Source: Flavobacteriaceae bacterium
Lineage (GTDB): Bacteria; Bacteroidota; Bacteroidia; Flavobacteriales; Flavobacteriaceae
Assembly: GCA_023141985.1 (NCBI GenBank)
Contig: JAGLKH010000249.1
Coordinates: 1-7,217, forward strand
Length of the DNA: 7,217 bases
Direction: 5' to 3'
Shown: positions 5,968-7,217 of the stretch, piece by piece
Numbering within the stretch: position 1 is the stretch's first letter
Layout of the letters: the number at the start of each line of letters is the position of its first letter
Position numbers and translations under genes: made by a program
Notes under the pieces: generated by a model
What the model was told of the DNA's origin: nothing
The model's input: only the letters and a program-made list of their open reading frames with translations
Databases searched by the model: none

Positions 5968-7217
5968 CTACTTCTTAAAGAACTTAATATACTTTCTATA
6001 CGCAACAAATCCTAAAATTGCTATTATAACAATACTTATTATAATAATATTTATACTTGCTATTTGCTGTCCCGATTGATAGGAGTGCAATCCTGAAAGA
6101 TAAAAATTAACGCCGAAGTATGTGAAAATTATACTTGCAAAAGCAATCACAGACATTAAATTGAATCCATAACGTCCACGAAGCCCGGGAACCAATCGCA
6201 TGTGTATTACAAAAGCATAGACCATTATACTAATTAATGCCCAGGTTTCTTTTGGATCCCAGCCCCAATAACGTCCCCAACTTTCGTTTGCCCACATACC
6301 ACCAAGAAAATTTCCAATGGTTAGCATTACTAAACCAACGGTTAACGCCATTTCGTTAATTATAGTAAGCTCCTTTATATTGAGCCACATCTTATCTTTA
6401 TTGTTTTGGTTAGTAAAAACCATAAGTAATAATGATACAATACCTAGAATCATACCTAAAGCAAAAGGCCCATAACTACCAACAATAATGGAGACATGAA
6501 TCATTAGCCAATAACTATCTAAAACAGGCTGTAAATTTGCAATAGCAGGATCCATCCAGTTCCAATGTGCGATCATTAAAATCATAGACGTTACAAAAGC
6601 CGTAGATGCTATAGTTAAATCACTTTTTCGACCAAAAATTAAACCAAATAACATGGTTGCCCAAGCTACATAGATCATAGATTCGTAAGCATCACTCCAA
6701 GGTGCATGTCCCGAAATATACCAGCGTGCAATAAGTCCGGCTGTATGCAATACAAATAATACTAAAATGATATAACGAAATACTTTTACAGCAATTTTAA
6801 GAGCATTACTCTTGCTATTAAATATTTGTACGATTAATAAAACAAACATTAGTGTTCCTGCATACATATACCAACTAAAAAGCTTCTTAAAAATATCGTA
6901 CTTATTATAAAGCACCTCGGTTTTTACTTTATCATCACTTAGCATTACAGCACTACCAATCTTAAACTGAGTTTTTTTAATGGCTTCTAACAGCTTATCA
7001 CTTTCGGTATAATCGCCAGACTTCTTATCCTTGTTAAGCATATACAAATAGGCTTTAAACCCATTGTTAATAAAGTTACCATACAAAGTGTCTTGTAACT
7101 TGTAATTTCCGGTTCTGTAATCTTGTGTCGATATCCATTTATTGTTTGCATCATCAGGAAGAGGGAATATTTTTAGCGAATTTCCTTGTATGGTATAATA
7201 AAGTAGATTTACACGTT
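5968..7217 (-). CDS. ccsA: Cytochrome c biogenesis protein CcsA/ResC, C-terminal part of a probable CcsBA fusion (5' end beyond right edge)
   Basis: This is a system II cytochrome c synthase, which moves haem across the inner membrane and attaches it to apocytochromes in the periplasm. The frame is open for 415 codons from the right edge to the TAG at 5968-5970. A TTG at 7084-7086 is merely an internal Leu. Visible residues 1 to about 110 are hydrophilic and look like the end of a periplasmic ResB-like domain. About eight or nine hydrophobic segments follow from residue 115 to 407. Key motifs in visible numbering: GHAPWSDAYES at 169-179; the tryptophan-rich haem-handling WWD segment WANESWGRYWGWDPKETW at 308-325; and histidines at 240, 338 and 377. 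These match the order and spacing of the haem-ligand histidines flanking and following WWD in Helicobacter CcsBA, as I remember it. The ResB-like leader fused in frame suggests the large CcsBA fusion common in Bacteroidota, but most of that half is outside the window. Confidence 0.93.
   Translation of the reverse strand, partial: RVNLLYYTIQGNSLKIFPLPDDANNKWISTQDYRTGNYKLQDTLYGNFINNGFKAYLYMLNKDKKSGDYTESDKLLEAIKKTQFKIGSAVMLSDDKVKTEVLYNKYDIFKKLFSWYMYAGTLMFVLLIVQIFNSKSNALKIAVKVFRYIILVLFVLHTAGLIARWYISGHAPWSDAYESMIYVAWATMLFGLIFGRKSDLTIASTAFVTSMILMIAHWNWMDPAIANLQPVLDSYWLMIHVSIIVGSYGPFALGMILGIVSLLLMVFTNQNNKDKMWLNIKELTIINEMALTVGLVMLTIGNFLGGMWANESWGRYWGWDPKETWALISIMVYAFVIHMRLVPGLRGRYGFNLMSVIAFASIIFTYFGVNFYLSGLHSYQSGQQIASINIIIISIVIIAILGFVAYRKYIKFFKK

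Noticed and set aside
7084..7086. TTG as a possible start of CcsA within the window
   Set aside because: The frame is open upstream to the window edge with protein-like sequence, so the codon is an internal Leu of a longer gene.

Overview
The window looks like chromosomal core genome from a member of the Bacteroidota, most likely a marine-type Flavobacteriaceae. The DNA is strongly AT-rich. Starts are preceded by A-rich sequence rather than clear Shine-Dalgarno motifs. The gene set (bacillithiol deacetylase, ATP-type PEP carboxykinase, CcsBA-type cytochrome c maturation, RluE/RlmF-type rRNA modification enzymes) fits that group. Seven protein genes are visible, two of them cut by the window edges. 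I see no RNA gene, CRISPR array, transposase, phage or plasmid gene.

Layout from left to right. 1-543 (minus) is the N-terminal 181 residues of the bacillithiol biosynthesis deacetylase BshB1, which runs off the left edge. 544-780 is a divergent intergenic region with a perfect 14-bp palindrome resembling a CRP/FNR-type operator. 781-2412 (plus) is ATP-dependent PEP carboxykinase, pckA. 2430-2485 is a perfect 16-bp inverted repeat in the convergent gap, probably a terminator or a small dispersed repeat. 2485-3654 (minus) is a PLP-dependent trans-sulfuration enzyme of the cystathionine gamma-synthase/gamma-lyase family. 3655-3796 is a divergent promoter region in which I could not assign a convincing promoter. 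3797-4381 (plus) is the 23S rRNA pseudouridine synthase RluE. It meets rlmF (minus, 4384-5265; 23S rRNA m6A methyltransferase) tail to tail with 2 bp between the stop codons. rlmF overlaps the end of mscL (minus, 5258-5713; mechanosensitive channel) by 8 bp, so the two probably form a two-gene operon. 5714-5967 is non-coding with a short tandem-like repeat. 5968-7217 (minus) is the C-terminal part of a CcsA/CcsBA cytochrome c synthase that continues past the right edge.

The genes do not form one pathway. They are housekeeping functions in gluconeogenesis, low-molecular-weight thiol and sulfur amino acid metabolism, rRNA modification, osmotic protection and cytochrome c assembly. I found no convincing undescribed system. 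The points most worth a second look are the strong inverted repeat after pckA, the operator-like palindrome before pckA, the tightly packed mscL-rlmF/rluE arrangement, and the repeat-bearing spacer downstream of ccsA.
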